Shown here: piece after piece, positions 1 through 8,181 of the stretch | Layout: every line of letters begins with the position of its first letter | Numbering within the stretch: position 1 is the stretch's first letter | NCBI GenBank assembly: GCA_947462335.1 | Contig: OX381709.1 | Location: 37,280,186 to 37,344,185 of the forward strand | Source of the DNA: Harmothoe impar | Lineage: Eukaryota; Annelida; Polychaeta; Phyllodocida; Polynoidae | Reading direction: 5' to 3' | DNA length: 64,000 nt | Program-made: the position numbers and the translations under genes | Notes under the pieces: model-generated | The model's database searches: none | What the model was told of the DNA's origin: nothing | What the model saw: the letters and a program-made list of their open reading frames with translations, nothing else

Positions 1-259
1 ACCTCCCTTGGCGGTGGTCATAGCTTTGAATTCACAATGTCTGCATCCAGTGCACTGCAATGGGAAAAGGTGGGAGAGATTATTTGGGGTTCTGTGTAAT
101 ACTTAAACCATTCCTTTGAGAATCTGAGAGTAATAGGATTACCTTTTTTGTTTCAAGGTAATGTGTCCTTTTCCTCCAAAACATGTCAGTATTTTCCTAA
201 TTTAGAGACACTTGTCGCATTCTCATGCGTTACTTGCCACTTAATTCCTCAAGTCATCA

Positions 260-940
260 TTAAAACAGTTCCAGTGTGAGTGGAAAGGCTGCCGAGCCCG
301 TCAGGGTGTTGCAGCTGTCGGTGACAAAACTGGCCAGTTCAGGACGGGCATTGGTGACGTAGATCCTGAGGACATTGTACTGGTCTGGGGCCAGTAATTC
401 TGGGTGCTGGGACATCGAGCCTGCGATTGTCCTTCTTACCACACCGTCCCAGTTGTCCTTGACGACATTACAAAGAGCGTTACTAATTGCCTTCTCATCT
501 CTCTGAAAAGGTTGCAACACCAGCTTCATTGAGGCTCCTAGAGGGTTTTTATTTAACAAACTGAACAGGTCCCGATCATTAAAGCCTTGATCTTCTGACA
601 CTATCCAGTAGCCGATGGCTGGCCTGAGAAGATTACGCGCCTCAGGCTCTCCTGCCTTCTTCTTACTACTGGATGTGGAGGCGGTAATGGCAGACACAAA
701 GAAGTGGACCCCGGGCACTGACTTGATCAGATTGTCCATTGCAATGCGCATGGGGATAATTTGCTGCCAGAGGCTGTCCAGGCTCTCCACAGGCTGTTTG
801 AGCCAAGCCGTCTTTAGTGCGACGATCTTGACCTGTCGGCTGATGAAGGTGGGGACCACGTGCTCCACCAGCACCTGGCGCGCAGCACGGTTCTGCAGGT
901 ACGGCGAGGGCAACATCGCCTCGAATTTACTTTTCGAACT
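260..940 (-). CDS. Alternative terminal exon T7 of the tandem-exon gene
   Basis: This is the most distal of seven paralogous minus-strand exons. The acceptor (pyrimidine-rich, ending CCACAG) places the exon start at 940 in phase 0; 681 bp gives 226 codons plus stop. I do not recognise the ~200-residue domain. Shared landmarks are a W-x-x-Q motif early on (here WLKQ), an M-R-x-x-x-D helix, PGV followed by SAITA, a lysine cluster, GYWIV, GASMKLVLQPFQ and VVKDN..GVVRR, ending in a hydrophobic strand just before the stop. It is the most diverged copy: the usual YPGV is replaced by AIGY. No in-frame ATG lies near the exon start in a good context, so it needs an upstream exon. No canonical poly(A) signal is visible between the stop and the window edge. 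Confidence 0.75.
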   Translation of the reverse strand, partial: SSKSKFEAMLPSPYLQNRAARQVLVEHVVPTFISRQVKIVALKTAWLKQPVESLDSLWQQIIPMRIAMDNLIKSVPGVHFFVSAITASTSSSKKKAGEPEARNLLRPAIGYWIVSEDQGFNDRDLFSLLNKNPLGASMKLVLQPFQRDEKAISNALCNVVKDNWDGVVRRTIAGSMSQHPELLAPDQYNVLRIYVTNARPELASFVTDSCNTLTGSAAFPLTLELF

Positions 941-2171
941 CTGTGGACGTGAAAGAGAAAAGAGCCTTGTCATTGTAGTTTTGAGGTCTTGATAGTGACT
1001 TTGGGCTTGGCTGCTTGTTTTAGTGTGAAGTGAAGTTTCATATCCACGAATATATGAACCTTAAGGCCTGGGTGCTCACAAGCTGGACTCTTCCTCATTT
1101 CACTATTACCTAAGAAACTAACCAAATGATCAAACGTATCGGACTAATATCAGTGTGTTCATGTATATATTTACATAATTCATCTACTTATATGGACAAC
1201 TGTAAGACATAAATAAGGCATATATCAAGTTTGTATTCCTATATTTATTTACAAATCTAACGATTGATTCCCCACATACAATCAAATTACTAAATTCTTT
1301 TTGAGGTATTTCGCCATGATGTCCAAAATCGAAGACATAATTGAATGGAGCTCTAACCTCAGCCGACTCGGGACAATCACAGGCTCAGACAACACACATA
1401 ATCTCACTTTTCTCTCATGCAAACATGCATATATTTCAATCATTCCGTGTTAAATACATGTAGCTCCAAATATTTGTTATGAAAAACGTCACTCATTTTG
1501 TAGGGTAATGTACCCAGAGAAATGTTTTAAAGAATGCACAACCAAATTGTGACACTATCTAAGCTCAAAAAAGTCGAAGTAAAAAACCAATATCAGTAAA
1601 CACAAGTTTCTATCATCGATAGACTTCTAAGGGATCAAATATTATTTAATGCCGAGTTGACACTACTGTACTCATGTCCAAATCTCACATCATGAAAGGG
1701 GTCTCCGCAATGTCCAGTGTCCTATGATCAGGTCCTTTATAGTTATGAACAGAAAAGCTAAATTCACCAACAGGGAATTCCAATTTATGCTGGGTATAAT
1801 AAATAGGAAATCACTGTTGGCAGAAGATAAAAGTTAATAGCGCTTTACTGAAAAGGGAAATAGCAGGTCAATCAACGAATATTTCCCATTTATATCGGGT
1901 ATAACAAATAGGAAATCTCTGTTGGCATTCCTAGTACCGGTAATGCTATCTACTTTATGGAAGGGCATTTATCTTTCAGTGCCACCCACCCAGCCCGTCC
2001 CAATCTGTTTAAATAGCTGAACTTATTGATATTCGGGCAATATAGCTGACAACTAAAGTGCCATCATGGGGCTGTTTTAAACAGAGGGGCACACGTAAGC
2101 TGCAACACAGTTAAGGATCGAGCATCACGTCCGACTCTCTCTAAGATACATTGCAGCCTTGATTATTGAAC
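941..2171. other. Non-coding interval between T6 and T7
   Basis: There is no exon-like open frame here. It holds AT-rich intron or 3' UTR sequence, with AATAAA-type (TTTATT on plus, ~1237) and ATTAAA-type (TTTAAT on plus, ~1644) signals on the minus strand downstream of T6. A short duplicated stretch beginning at ~1770 and repeated at ~1885 (words such as TATAAYAAATAGGAAATC) is a local repeat. Confidence 0.5.
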
Positions 2172-2843
2172 CTACACGAGTGTCAAATCAAACCGAACAT
2201 TAAACAGTTCAGCCTGTGCACGTTTCATGGCCTCCCTGTGGCAGTCCTCCAGTACATGTAGCTTGACGATGACCCCCTGCTCCCCCCGCTGTGTGTAGCC
2301 CTTGGCGGCGCTGGCCTCCACCAGGCGGCGCACACAGCCCTCCATGCTGTCCTTGACCACTGTATGCAGCGCATTACACGCATCTTTACGTGAGTTCTGG
2401 TGCGGCTGCAGCAGCAGCTTCATGTTGGCACCCAGTGCATACTGCGTCACCGTCTCATATAGAACCCGCTCGTTGAACCCACCCATAGGTGTTACCATCC
2501 AATAGGCAACTCCCGGGTAGATTCTGCGCTCAGAGGGATCCTGGTCCTTCTTGACGGCTGAGCTGGTGGCTGTGACTGCAGACAGGCACACCTGTACCCC
2601 TGGCAGGCGCGTCACCGCCTCATCAAACTGGTCACGCAGATCCACTATCTGATCCCACAGCCCCTGCAGGATATCTGGGGACTGGTTGAACCAGGTCACT
2701 CGGAAGGCGGATATTTTGTAGGCCGGGCTGGCAAAGGGGTCGACAAGGAACTGGCTGAGGGCCTCTTTGGCCTGCGGGGAGCGCAGTGAGCTGCGTGGGA
2801 GCAGGGCGTCGGAGGTGCTGAGGCGGCTGGATGTTGGGGCCAT
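2172..2843 (-). CDS. Alternative terminal exon T6 of the tandem-exon gene
   Basis: The acceptor TTCAG at 2844-2848 opens the exon at 2843 in phase 0; 672 bp gives 223 codons plus stop. The exon begins with an ATG codon straight after the acceptor, which I take as coincidence because its siblings lack one. The unrecognised domain carries WFNQS, LRDQFD, PGV..SAVTAT, KKD, YPGVAYW, GANMKLLLQP and VVKDSMEGCVRR, so all family landmarks are present. Its first ~20 residues are longer and richer in Ser/Leu than those of T4 and T5. T5 lies 316 bp upstream and T7 1.2 kb downstream. Confidence 0.78.
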   Translation of the reverse strand: MAPTSSRLSTSDALLPRSSLRSPQAKEALSQFLVDPFASPAYKISAFRVTWFNQSPDILQGLWDQIVDLRDQFDEAVTRLPGVQVCLSAVTATSSAVKKDQDPSERRIYPGVAYWMVTPMGGFNERVLYETVTQYALGANMKLLLQPHQNSRKDACNALHTVVKDSMEGCVRRLVEASAAKGYTQRGEQGVIVKLHVLEDCHREAMKRAQAELFNVRFDLTLV

Positions 2844-3159
2844 CTGAAGTGGGAACAGAACAGCACCCAGCCGGTCAGTCAGCACGCAACCTTTTAGTAT
2901 AACTCTTCATGCTCACTCAAACCATCGATCATTAAGCTCCCTACCCGCCCTCGTCAAAGAGATTACATTAAAGTATGCTCCTTAAACCTAAATATATTGA
3001 TACATTAGAAACAAGTACACTGGTCTTCTTACAGGTATTTGGAGGACCAAGGCGATTTGGACCTAAGTAAACCATGTATATAGCAAGCTCAATTTGAGGC
3101 AGGCCTGAGGGCATGTTATACAGATATTAAGTACCCATTAACTGGTCCTTATACATCCT

Positions 3160-3807
3160 TCATATCTCAATAGTATATCTGACTCTCTGGAGTTGCATCT
3201 GTGCAGCAGCCATAATCTCCTTGCCCTCTGGACTGGGGACATAGCCCCTGACAATGTTGTATGTGCCGGGTGCCTGTTGTAGGGTCACCTGTGCACTCAA
3301 GTCTACAAGTCTGCGAACCACGCCCTCAAGCGAGTCTTTGAGTACACTATAAAGGGCCGTTTTGATATCCTTAACCTCCTGCTGGAAAGGCTGCAGTAGC
3401 AGTTTCATGGTGGTGCCTACCCCAGTACCCTGTAAGTAGTGACACAAGTTACAGTGATTGAACCCCTCTCTGTCTAGCACAATCCAGTATGACACCCCGG
3501 GGTAAATACGCATCTCACTCGCACGCTGGTCCTTTTTCTGACCGGATCGCGTGGCGGTTACAGCCGAGATGAACATTTGGACACCAGGTAGGGCTTTCAT
3601 GTAGTTGTCAAGTTGTTCCCGCAGAGATATGAGCTGCTCTGTGACCCGGTCGAGGTACTCGGCCGATTGGTGGAACCAGCTGAGACGTACAGCAGAGATG
3701 GAGTACCGAGGGTGCTGTGAGAAGGGCCTCACCACCCAGTCATCTAGAACCTGGCGCACCTCGGGGGACTTAAGGTTACCACAAGGGAACCGAGAACTGG
3801 TGGTTAT
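3160..3807 (-). CDS. Alternative terminal exon T5 of the tandem-exon gene
   Basis: The acceptor GCTGCAG ends at 3808, giving a phase-0 exon of 648 bp (215 codons plus stop). It encodes the shared domain: CGNLKSPEVR near the N-terminus, WFHQS, LREQLD, PGVQMFISAVTATRSG, KKD, YPGVSYWIV, TTMKLLLQPFQ and VLKDSLEGVVRR. T4 is its closest relative, sharing the CGNLKSPEVR opening and the QAPGTYNIVR segment near the C-terminus, so the two look like a recent tandem duplicate pair. Open frame read upstream of 3807 is intron. Only ~200 bp separates the acceptor from the T4 stop, which leaves little room for a separate promoter and first exon. Confidence 0.8.
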   Translation of the reverse strand: MTTSSRFPCGNLKSPEVRQVLDDWVVRPFSQHPRYSISAVRLSWFHQSAEYLDRVTEQLISLREQLDNYMKALPGVQMFISAVTATRSGQKKDQRASEMRIYPGVSYWIVLDREGFNHCNLCHYLQGTGVGTTMKLLLQPFQQEVKDIKTALYSVLKDSLEGVVRRLVDLSAQVTLQQAPGTYNIVRGYVPSPEGKEIMAAAQMQLQRVRYTIEI

Positions 3808-3924
3808 CTGCAGCAAAAACAAAAAGCAGCGCTGTGTTACTTTTGATATTCCCTCTACTGCAATAATACTGTCACACACAGGCAAACCCTTTTGTATTGG
3901 ATCAAGAAAACGGTTGTCCAATAC

Positions 3925-3949
3925 TTTATTTAGTGTTTCTTTTTTTATT
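3925..3949 (-). terminator. Poly(A) signals downstream of T4
   Basis: Two AATAAA hexamers on the minus strand (TTTATT at 3925-3930 and 3944-3949) lie ~55-80 nt past the T4 stop codon and upstream of the T5 acceptor. Their position is what is expected if T4 is a true terminal exon, cleaved and polyadenylated before T5 is reached. Confidence 0.6.
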
Positions 3950-4004
3950 CACCACCGTCCACTCTTTAGCATATTGCAGGTATGCACTTGTGTCTAACCA
4001 TACC

Positions 4005-4643
4005 TTACATTAACTCTATAGACATGCCCAGAGGTTCAACTGAGTCTTTGACTACACTGATGATCCTGCCCATGCCCTCATTGTTAGAATAGGCCCTGAC
4101 TATGTTATAAGTGCCTGGTGCCTGCCTGGTGTTCACCTGGGCACTGTAGTCCACCAGTCTGCGTACCACACCCTCCATGCTGTCCTTGAGTACACTGGTG
4201 ATGGCCACAGTCAGGTCCTTCTCAGACTGCTGGTAGGGCTGTAGGAGCAGCTTCAGGGTCGGCTTTGAGGCGCTTTCCTGTAAGTAGGAACACAGATGGC
4301 GCTGACTGAAACTCGCAGCATCCATCACAACCCAGTAGGCCACACCCGGATAAATTTTCATATCCGTGTCCTTTTTGGCACCAGACCTGGTTGCGGTCAC
4401 AGCGGAAATGAACATGTGGACTCCCCCCAGGTGCTTCATGTACTCGTCGAGCTGTGCACGTAAGGGGACGAGCTGCTCGGTCACCTGGTTCAGGTAGTCG
4501 ACGGACTGGTTGAACCAGCTGAGGCGCAGTGCGGTGACCGTGTACTGGGGGTGTTGTAACATAGGTAGCACCAAGTGCTGCCTCAGCACCGCACGCACCT
4601 CAGGAGACTTTAGGTTACCACAGGGACGTGAGCCTGCCACCAC
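4005..4643 (-). CDS. Alternative terminal exon T4 of the tandem-exon gene
   Basis: The acceptor (TATCTTCAG ending at 4644) starts the exon at 4643 in phase 0; 639 bp gives 212 codons plus stop. The longer open frame extending to ~4796 is intron: it is lysine-rich, unlike any sibling, and lies upstream of the acceptor. Domain landmarks are CGNLKSPEVR, WFNQS, LRAQLD, GGVHMFISAVTATRSG, KKD, YPGVAYWVV, TLKLLLQPYQ and VLKDSMEGVVRR. Closest sibling is T5. Two AATAAA signals follow the stop within 80 nt. Confidence 0.8.
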   Translation of the reverse strand: MVAGSRPCGNLKSPEVRAVLRQHLVLPMLQHPQYTVTALRLSWFNQSVDYLNQVTEQLVPLRAQLDEYMKHLGGVHMFISAVTATRSGAKKDTDMKIYPGVAYWVVMDAASFSQRHLCSYLQESASKPTLKLLLQPYQQSEKDLTVAITSVLKDSMEGVVRRLVDYSAQVNTRQAPGTYNIVRAYSNNEGMGRIISVVKDSVEPLGMSIELM

Positions 4644-5455
4644 CTGAAGATATAAAATAAAAGGAATTTTGTTCTTTCTTTTCTTTTTTTCTCTCTTTAA
4701 TTTCATGTGGTGTTTTTTGTTTGTTTTCAACTTCTCATGCTCAACTTGTTCACTCCCTTTTGAAGATATTTTGGCTGCGCCAAAGTCTTTGCCCAACTTG
4801 TAAGATCAGCCAGGGCTACATAAAATAGCAAGAATTTGTGATCATTTTTAAGGAGCAATTTTATACCAAATGGTGTAAGATGTTATGAAAGGAAATGCAT
4901 GCCAGCTATTCTTCTGAACCCTACTCAACAGTTTCTATTCACACAAGTTTACTCTTTTCACCTCATGCATACAACGTTGTGCCCTGTATAATACTGTAAA
5001 GCACCTAAGAAATTCCACTAGAATTTTTGAACAACATACTTCAGACATAAAGATACATTCTTGAATTGACGGTTAGACGTCTTTCTCGCTATGAAAACAA
5101 TAAAAAGACCTTACTCTCATACATAAATACAAATCAGCCTGCCTTAGAGAAGCTTTTCTCTTTTTCTCTCCATCATTTGCTATAGGTATATATTTTACAC
5201 ATTGTGCTCTATGCTGACCAAAGTTTTTGACTTAAAATTCGGAACTATTTCGAAGGACTGTTTCAAAATCACACTGTTTACTAGTTTACTGATATACAAA
5301 AATAGGTTCGTTAATATAGGAAGGAAATACAAGTCTATCTTTTGTTCACACTGATAGATCCTAGCTATAATTCTATTCTGATGATACTCAATCCAATGAG
5401 AAAGTCTTCATACGAAGTCTATATGACAATAATCTGCATGTTCTAATCATACATG
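4644..5455. other. Non-coding interval between T3 and T4
   Basis: AT-rich sequence with no family-like open frame. It probably serves as the 3' flank of T3 and the intron before T4. I see only a weak AATATA-type signal (minus strand, ~5190) and no canonical AATAAA. Confidence 0.45.
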
Positions 5456-6097
5456 TTAAGATTGTATCTCAACATCAACTGTCATCTTGACAGCCCTCAA
5501 CTGTTGGGCAGTCTGTTCAAGCCAGTCGCGGTCATGTTCGTTGTGACTGTACAGTTTTGTTATCGCAAAGGGTACATCGCTTCCTATAGATGAGGCCTGG
5601 CGATCTAGCACCCGCCGCACCACCCCTTCCACACTGTCCTTAGCCACTGTGTACATGGACTGGTAGATGTGGTCCACCCCCTCCTGGTAGGGCTGCAGCA
5701 GCAGCTTCATCTTGGCACCCAGCCGATTGTTCTGCATGTTATCAAACAGACTCCTCACGGCCGACGTCTTCTCAGACGCGATCCAGTAAGACACTCCGGG
5801 GAAGGAGAGCTTCTTTTTCTTCCCGGACATAGTGGCGGTGATGCACGACATGTAGTAAATCACCCCAGGGGTGGCCTTCATAATGGCATCGAGTTGGTCG
5901 CGGAGGTTTTGGATGTTCTCCCAGAAGGGCAGCAGCTGATGGGCGTCATCCCCAAACCAGCAGAGGCGCACGGCCGACACCTTGAGGTCGCGTTGTAAGG
6001 TGGGGTCTACCAGGGCCTGTCCCAGGGCTGTTCTAGCCGCCTGCGAGGTCAGGCTCACTTTGGGTGTAGGGCCCTCCCACTCATACATGCCTGGCAC
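5456..6097 (-). CDS. Alternative terminal exon T3 of the tandem-exon gene
   Basis: The acceptor TTCTGTAG ends at 6098; the first codon is GTG at 6097 in phase 0. The 642-bp exon encodes 213 residues. It shares with T2 a distinctive start (YEWEG.TPK..LTSQAART), LCWFGDD, a KKK(K/R) cluster and the shortened YPGV-equivalent FPGV. Other landmarks are PGVIYYMSCITATMSG, GAKMKLLLQPYQ and VAKDSVEGVVRR. T2 and T3 also share intron sequence immediately before the acceptor, so the duplicated unit included the splice site. An ATG at codon 4 is not shared in position by most siblings and is unlikely to be the true start. Confidence 0.8.
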   Translation of the reverse strand: MPGMYEWEGPTPKVSLTSQAARTALGQALVDPTLQRDLKVSAVRLCWFGDDAHQLLPFWENIQNLRDQLDAIMKATPGVIYYMSCITATMSGKKKKLSFPGVSYWIASEKTSAVRSLFDNMQNNRLGAKMKLLLQPYQEGVDHIYQSMYTVAKDSVEGVVRRVLDRQASSIGSDVPFAITKLYSHNEHDRDWLEQTAQQLRAVKMTVDVEIQS

Positions 6098-6485
6098 CTA
6101 CAGAATGAGACGAAATCTGCGGTCAGTTCAACTAACATCTTCTTCCTATTGCTATGAGTCAAGTGTAAAAATAACTTTGTCAGATAGTAAGCTAGCACGA
6201 CCCTTCAGGGACATAAATGAGGTTAAGTAAGTAAGTCTCTGTGTTTATTTGAAAATAACTTTTCCAATCGAACTACACGGCTATAACGAGAAGCACACAA
6301 GGCCTTTTCTGTTTCGGTGCTACCTAGTCTCCTACATCCTCTACAACATTAGGGAATAACACGAATTCAAGTTGTATGGGAAACGATATGCACTTGAAAA
6401 GTGTGGTCTGTGAAACACTACAACTTCAATGTTGGTACTTTAATGCAGTCAGAGATAAGTCTTACTCTGCCATACATTGCGATTC
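6098..6485. other. Non-coding interval between T2 and T3, with poly(A) signals
   Basis: The 388-bp gap contains an ATTAAA-type signal on the minus strand at 6439-6444, ~45 nt past the T2 stop, and an AATAAA-type signal at 6244-6249. It ends in the T3 acceptor. No first exon or long open frame is seen. Confidence 0.55.
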
Positions 6486-7127
6486 CTAACCAATCTCTAC
6501 ACAGACATTCATTTTTGCTGATCTCAATTCCTCGGCCACATGTTCGAGCCAGGGGCGGTCTGCATCCGCATGGCTGTAGAGTTTTGTCATGCCTATTGTG
6601 CTGCTCTGATCTACGAGTAAAGCGGTCTGCCGATCAAATATCCTCCTCACTACCCCATCCATACTGTCCTTAGCTACTGTGTACATGGAAGTACAGATAT
6701 GGTCCACACTCTCCTGGTAGGGCTGTAAGATAAGTTTCATCTTGGCACCAAGCCCATTGTTCTGCATTCTATCAAACAGACTCCTAACCGGTGTATCCTT
6801 GTCAGACGCCACCCAGTAGGCAACCCCAGGAAACGTGAGCCTTTTCTTTTTGCCGGACACAGTAGCCGTGAGACATGAGACAAAGAAGGGTACACCGGGT
6901 GTGGTTTTCATGATTCCATCCAGTTGGTTGCGGAGAGACATTATGTTCTCCCAGAAGGGCTGGAGTTGGGGGACATCATCGCCAAACCAGCAGAGGCGCA
7001 TAGCGGACACCTTAAGACCCCGCTCCAGGATAGGCTCAATAATTGTCTGAACAAGGACGGTCCTAGCCGCTTGTGACGTCAGGGTGGCTTTGGGTGTGCT
7101 TCCCTCCCACTCATAAGTCCCCTGCAC
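6486..7127 (-). CDS. Alternative terminal exon T2 of the tandem-exon gene
   Basis: The acceptor TTCTGTAG ends at 7128 and the exon opens with GTG CAG in phase 0; 642 bp, 213 residues plus stop. It is the closest paralogue of T3 (same YEWEG opening, LCWFGDD, FPGV, GAKMKL.LQPYQ, VAKDSM.GVVRR). There is no ATG near the exon start, so translation must begin in an upstream exon. This is one of the clearest arguments that these exons are not free-standing genes. The frame is fully open and the family landmarks are intact, which argues against a pseudo-exon. Confidence 0.8.
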   Translation of the reverse strand: MQGTYEWEGSTPKATLTSQAARTVLVQTIIEPILERGLKVSAMRLCWFGDDVPQLQPFWENIMSLRNQLDGIMKTTPGVPFFVSCLTATVSGKKKRLTFPGVAYWVASDKDTPVRSLFDRMQNNGLGAKMKLILQPYQESVDHICTSMYTVAKDSMDGVVRRIFDRQTALLVDQSSTIGMTKLYSHADADRPWLEHVAEELRSAKMNVCVEIG

Positions 7128-7533
7128 CTACAGAACAGACGAAATAGTCAGCGTTACACAAGTTGTCAACTCTTCTTGGACACCAAACTGCATCAGGAGA
7201 ACATACCACTGGAGCTTGGCGTGATGCACATTTTCTCCACAAAGATTTTCAGTATTAGTACTGTTCTGCAGGGAAACACAGTTATATTTAAATAAATAAA
7301 TAAATGTGTCCTTGTCCATACTCTACTACATGTCCCACTTCTAACACTCCGCCCCGACCACTTAATATGAGCACTAAAGCAATACTTAAACTATTTCAAT
7401 TTCCAAGAAAATCACTATAGGAAATATTTCTTTGTAGTGTCCATGCTCCAATCTCAGGAATCTTTGCGGTAGAATAGGACATTTCCTGCCACTACTTAAT
7501 TTTCTTTCGATATAGTCTCCACACTTATTGACT
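7128..7533. other. Non-coding interval between T1 and T2
   Basis: A 406-bp gap with a short AAAT run (~7290). Only an AATATA-type weak poly(A) motif is visible on the minus strand (~7275). No first exon is apparent. Confidence 0.45.
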
Positions 7534-8181
7534 TCACTCTACGTCCATGTAGAACTTTAAGACTGCCAACTCCCTGGCAGCATCTTCCAGCCAAGGTCTG
7601 GTGCCAGCATCAAGGTTGAGCACCTTCAAGATGGGATGCTCTTTCTTTGAACCGAGAGCCATGGCCGAGATATTGACAAGTTTACGCACGCAGCCTGCAT
7701 TGACATTGTCTTTGACTGTCGTGTACAACGCTGAGCTCACATTAGCCTGGGACTGTTGGAAGGGTTGTAGCAAGAGCTTCATGGTCGCCCCAGATGGATT
7801 ATTTTGCATCTTTTCAAACAACTCCTTTGTGTCCACTGGTGAAGTACACATCAGCCAGTAGGAAACACCCGGGTACACAAGACGAGCGCTATCCTTTAGC
7901 TTCCCGGAGGTTGTTGCGGTAAGGGACGAGACTATGCAGTGTATGCTCGATATTGACCTCACGAGCTGGTCCATCTGCTCGCGGAGGGGCAGGATCTGGG
8001 TATAGCAGCGGTTGAGCTCCTCGCGGCTGGCGCTGAACCAGCTCATTCTGAAGGCCGTGAAGTGGTAGCCGGACTGCAGAGCGGGCACGACTAGTTGGGT
8101 GGCGAGCAGCTCGCGGAGCGGCTTAGACTGAATACTCGTCACCGGCCACAGATTGTCTACCTGCATTGTGGCTTCATGGAG
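7534..8181 (-). CDS. Alternative terminal exon T1 (proximal) of the tandem-exon gene
   Basis: This is the first paralogous exon downstream of the constant exon. The best acceptor is the pyrimidine-rich CCTGGTTTCAG ending at 8182, giving a 648-bp phase-0 exon (215 codons plus stop). A second possible acceptor, ATGCAG before 8160, is also in phase 0 but has a poorer pyrimidine tract. Landmarks of the unrecognised domain are WFSAS, LREQMD, a VSSLTATTSG segment, YPGVSYWLM, GATMKLLLQPFQ and VKDNVNAGCVRK. It has one extra residue in the VKD..VRK segment compared with siblings. It ends with a short hydrophobic strand and stop, as in all copies. Confidence 0.78.
   Translation of the reverse strand, partial: LHEATMQVDNLWPVTSIQSKPLRELLATQLVVPALQSGYHFTAFRMSWFSASREELNRCYTQILPLREQMDQLVRSISSIHCIVSSLTATTSGKLKDSARLVYPGVSYWLMCTSPVDTKELFEKMQNNPSGATMKLLLQPFQQSQANVSSALYTTVKDNVNAGCVRKLVNISAMALGSKKEHPILKVLNLDAGTRPWLEDAARELAVLKFYMDVE

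Noticed and set aside
1..259. Another terminal exon (T8) at the window edge
   Set aside because: An acceptor-like TTGCAG exists near position 55 but the frames after it show none of the family landmarks.
615..992. Plus-strand ORFs overlapping the T exons (also at 2302, 3605, 5669, 6401, 7601)
   Set aside because: Antisense shadows of conserved minus-strand exons; no recognisable content.
3808..3921. N-terminal extension of the T5 open frame
   Set aside because: It lies upstream of a good acceptor, has no counterpart in siblings and reads as intron.
4644..4796. Lysine-rich N-terminal extension of the T4 open frame
   Set aside because: Upstream of the T4 acceptor, low complexity and absent from paralogues.
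260..8181. Seven independent single-exon genes
   Set aside because: All have acceptor-like starts in phase 0, T2 lacks a suitable ATG, and some gaps are too short for a promoter plus first exon. Kept only as an alternative to test.
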